DNA of 64,000 nt, taken from JALYGY01 sp963800975 (GTDB lineage Bacteria; Actinomycetota; Rubrobacteria; Rubrobacterales; Rubrobacteraceae). The notes beneath the pieces were generated by a model. That model saw nothing but the letters and a program-made list of their open reading frames with translations, was not told the DNA's origin and did no database searches. The DNA lies in assembly GCA_963800975.1 (NCBI GenBank), contig CAWDDB010000006.1, positions 1-64,000 on the forward strand, written 5' to 3'. Made by a program: the position numbers and the translations under genes. This document shows, piece by piece, positions 62,801 to 64,000 of the stretch (its first letter is position 1; each line of letters begins with the position of its first letter).

Positions 62801-63341
62801 CGGCGGCGAGTCCGAGGACATAGAGGAGAGCTTCAGGAATTTGATCCTCTCCATAGCAGTGGCGCTCGGGCTCGTTTACCTCATCCTCGTCGTATTCTTC
62901 GGGTCGCTCGTCGTGCCCCTGATCATCCTCCTCGCCGTCCCGCTCACCACGGTCGGAGCGTTCGGGGCGCTGCTGATCACGGGGACGGCGTTGAGCGTGC
63001 CCGCGCTCCTCGGGGTGCTTCTGCTTATCGGGATAGTCGTCTCCAACGCCATCCTGCTAGTCGACTTCATCCAGAACGCCCGCGAGAGGCACGAGACGGT
63101 CGACGAGGCGATAGTGGAGGCGGGGAGGACGCGCCTCAGGCCCATCCTGATGACGGCGCTGGCGACGATCTTCGCGCTCACACCGCTCGCGTTTGGCTTC
63201 GGGGGCGGCGGCAGCGCCCTCATCTCGAGCAGCCTGGCCATACCCGTTATAGGAGGGCTCATCACCTCGACCTTCCTCACGCTCCTGGTCGTGCCCGTCG
63301 GTTACTCGCTGCTCCTGGGCCGCCGCAAGAAGAGGGGGTAA
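59805..63341 (+). CDS. RND efflux transporter (AcrB/SwrC type) with unusual insertions
   Basis: ATG 59805 follows GAGGAGGG and gives 1178 residues, longer than the usual ~1040. RND features: LNQELLPEIEFPIVTVSTPV, helix 4 with GLTIAVGRVVDDAIVVLENS (proton-relay Asp pair), and late VPALLGVLLLIGIVVSNAIL. Two insertions stand out: a Gly/Ala/Pro/Ser-rich stretch at ~246-295 (PSGAPSGAPAGIPAGAV) in the first outer loop, and ~150 residues at ~531-685 in the central cytoplasmic loop. The latter holds an acidic run and two extra helices (WILGLLVVLAALGVGAAVAA, FLAAAGGLAALLIVVLAFLA). It has no partner adaptor, as expected in a Gram-positive. Confidence 0.9.
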   Translation: MGAVVRWCLKNRSVVFLAAVLLVASGAYATTQLNQELLPEIEFPIVTVSTPVPGAGPDLVDEQVTQPVEAAVDDVEGIESIQSTSSAGFSVVLIEFALDTDTEEAEAELNSALDGVALPQQAEEPEVRTQSASEFPIMSVSLSADEGELAGLTDYARDDAVPLIEDVEGVASAELVGGSERQIEVRLDTQALDENGLSADAVVGAIGGAAGVNTPVGEVEIDGLATPVRTTSGLADAEALAELPVGVSGGVPSGAPSGAPAGIPAGAVPGGAAASAPPAGVSAASAAPSSAPPEPVLLGDVAEVREAPSDIAGISRTNGEPSLGINVTKEPDANTVEVAEGVEGALEEIRGDVGADQVNVLFNSAEDVEESVSGLIDKALIGGGLAILIIFLFLGSLRATLVTAVSLPTSILAALLFSWADNLTLNIITLAGLTIAVGRVVDDAIVVLENSYRYVQRGYGPEEAALRGSTEVASAITSSTLTTTAVFVPLGLVGGIVSKFFLPLSLTVAFALLASLLVSITIIPVLASAFIKRRPSRGEQDPEPRAGEAPVEVEDDAEDEEFLEGESRRLRRARNGRRGVLRWILGLLVVLAALGVGAAVAARAGLLDAVPGVPAGVVDTLDGFAGAVLGGLAGVDTGSPVFLAAAGGLAALLIVVLAFLAVRAARRGRGRRSQNGGGLLGALYVPALRWSLRHRLVVVVLAVLAFAGGLAVIPFLAVSFFPPSEERLLQASTELPPGTAVDETADELKPFEDYLLEDPGVEGYQLSVGGEDNFNPDTPLRAGNQAQAFITVREDASVSRTLDRIDAEGRDLYGEDFQVDVLEQGPPAGGLEVLITGGSEAELREASNLVTEELQSTSGVTNVESDLSDVSPEVEVALDAERAAAAGLSPTQVPTSLGALLGGGAQLSVGETPVSVGVPEGSVDSLEEVRALPVGSGATVGDVAEVTEEEAPAAVSRVDGDRAVTVTGTITAEDTSGVSSNVTTSLSELDLPEGVSAQVGGESEDIEESFRNLILSIAVALGLVYLILVVFFGSLVVPLIILLAVPLTTVGAFGALLITGTALSVPALLGVLLLIGIVVSNAILLVDFIQNARERHETVDEAIVEAGRTRLRPILMTALATIFALTPLAFGFGGGGSALISSSLAIPVIGGLITSTFLTLLVVPVGYSLLLGRRKKRG

Positions 63342-63343
63342 CG

Positions 63344-63847
63344 CTGGGAAGCGGGCCGCAAAAGGGCGAGCCGGCCCCGGAGATCGGGCTGCTCGCGGCG
63401 GGTTCCGGTCGCCGCGTCGGCCTGCGGGAAGCCGCCGGCCGGCCCCTCGTCCTGATCTTCCACCTGCAGGGCACGGCGCCGACGGCGCGCGAGATCAACC
63501 GCGCCGTCCGGGCCCGCTACCCTTCGCCCGAGGAGCTGCTCGTCGCCAGCGTGATCGACCTCTCCGTCGTGCCCCCGGTCTACTGGTTGACCGTGAACCT
63601 CGTCCTAAGCAGCGCCTACGATGAGGCCACTCGGGAGCTCCCCCCGGACGCCGACCCCGCCGACTACATCATCATCCTCCCTGACTGGAGCGGCGTCGTG
63701 AGCCGGCGCTACGGCGCAAGGAGAACCGGGCGGGCCGCGGCGATCGTAGTGATAGACGAGCAGGCCAACGTGGCCGCCTCCTACCAGGGTGAGCGGCCCG
63801 TCGAGGCGGTCATGCAGACGCATGAGTGTTTTGTCCAACAGTGCTGA
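63344..63847 (+). CDS. Redoxin-like protein lacking the catalytic Cys
   Basis: The coding frame reads coherently from just after the RND stop: GSGPQKGEPAPEIGLLAAGS, GRPLVLIFHLQGTAPTAREI, PEELLVASVIDLSVVPPVYW, YIIILPDWSGVVSRRYGARR, then AIVVIDEQANVAASYQGERP. This order follows the AhpC/TSA (thioredoxin-like) fold, but the peroxidatic Cys position reads TAPTAREI, so no Cys. No ATG, GTG or TTG occurs before GTG 63551. CTG 63344, 6 bases after AGAGGGGG, is the likely start (167 residues). If only the GTG is used, 98 residues remain. It may be a non-catalytic or binding redoxin. Confidence 0.65.
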   Translation: MGSGPQKGEPAPEIGLLAAGSGRRVGLREAAGRPLVLIFHLQGTAPTAREINRAVRARYPSPEELLVASVIDLSVVPPVYWLTVNLVLSSAYDEATRELPPDADPADYIIILPDWSGVVSRRYGARRTGRAAAIVVIDEQANVAASYQGERPVEAVMQTHECFVQQC

Positions 63848-63899
63848 GCGCCGCCACCGCTCAAACTGGACCAGGACGTGCCAGGAAAGGAGATCGGCT

Positions 63900-64000
63900 A
63901 TGGGAGAAGGAAGGTACCGGACTCCCGACAGGCGGGGCCAGGTCTTGATGCGCGAGGTCATCAGGACGAGGCTCGGGGATTGCCCGGTACACGTCCACAG
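63900..64000 (+). CDS. Start of a further gene (3' end outside window)
   Basis: ATG 63900 follows AGGAAAGGAG at 7 bases, and the frame stays open for 33 codons to the window edge (MGEGRYRTPDRRGQVLMREV, IRTRLGDCPVHVH). The piece is basic and too short to assign. Confidence 0.6.
   Translation, partial: MGEGRYRTPDRRGQVLMREVIRTRLGDCPVHVH

Noticed and set aside
1..64000. CRISPR arrays, tRNA and rRNA genes
   Set aside because: No regularly spaced identical repeats, no recognisable cloverleaf with a conserved T-loop, and no rRNA stretches were noticed. A tRNAscan or cmscan run would be decisive.

Overview
The window is high-GC DNA with dense operons and many GTG/TTG starts. LexA-type SOS control, an Mrp antiporter operon, a ClpC-type unfoldase, TAT-exported lipoproteins, and single-gene RND export without an outer-membrane partner all fit a Gram-positive-type actinobacterium. 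A canonical MutL is unusual for most Actinobacteria, so I infer a deep-branching, Rubrobacter-like lineage. This rests on gene content only. I recognised no rRNA, tRNA or CRISPR array.

Layout. 1-2.3 kb: the 3' end of mutL, followed by a decayed ~1.8 kb insert bounded by an 83-bp direct repeat that copies the mutL 3' end. 2.3-5.7 kb: a 7TM-type sensor protein, a diguanylate cyclase and two small genes. 5.7-7.8 kb: gamma-glutamyltransferase plus a QueT-type transporter. 7.95-13.7 kb: a tightly overlapping mrpAB-C-D-E-F-G operon, followed by a CPA1 Na+/H+ antiporter and a divergent Nramp-like transporter. 17-21 kb: a stand-alone adenylation-thiolation-reductase enzyme overlapping a short-chain dehydrogenase. 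21-25 kb: a PRC-barrel protein and a zinc-finger ClpC. 25-31 kb: hydrolase, arginase-like enzyme with an altered metal site, lexA, methyltransferase, a MarR/monooxygenase/DNA-glycosylase cluster, and a DUF1905 protein. 31.6-37 kb: a signalling operon of CHASE kinase, multi-sensor kinase, NarL-type regulator and a receiver-like protein.

38-58 kb is a surface-carbohydrate region: a PhoX phosphatase, two paralogous exported sulfatase-like proteins with Thr or Ser in place of the usual Cys nucleophile, a UDP-sulfoquinovose synthase (sqd1 type), membrane GT-C glycosyltransferases (PIG-V-like, two ArnT/PMT-like paralogues, DUF2723), a DPM1-like glycosyltransferase, a flippase, a nucleotide-sugar epimerase, an ETHE1-like persulfide dioxygenase and a classical FGly-type sulfatase. 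Together they suggest assembly and remodelling of a sulfonated or sulfated surface glycan or glycolipid. Several genes at 43-49 kb carry single-base frameshifts. 58-64 kb: a hydrolase, a MarR regulator and a large RND exporter with unusual insertions, then a Cys-less redoxin-like gene and the start of one more gene.

Two dispersed intergenic repeat families are visible. One is a GC palindrome (TAGGGGCGGTTCGCGAACCGCCCCTA type) whose edge supplies the TAG stop codon of four genes. The other is an AT-rich element built from GGAATTGTGAATG-like words.
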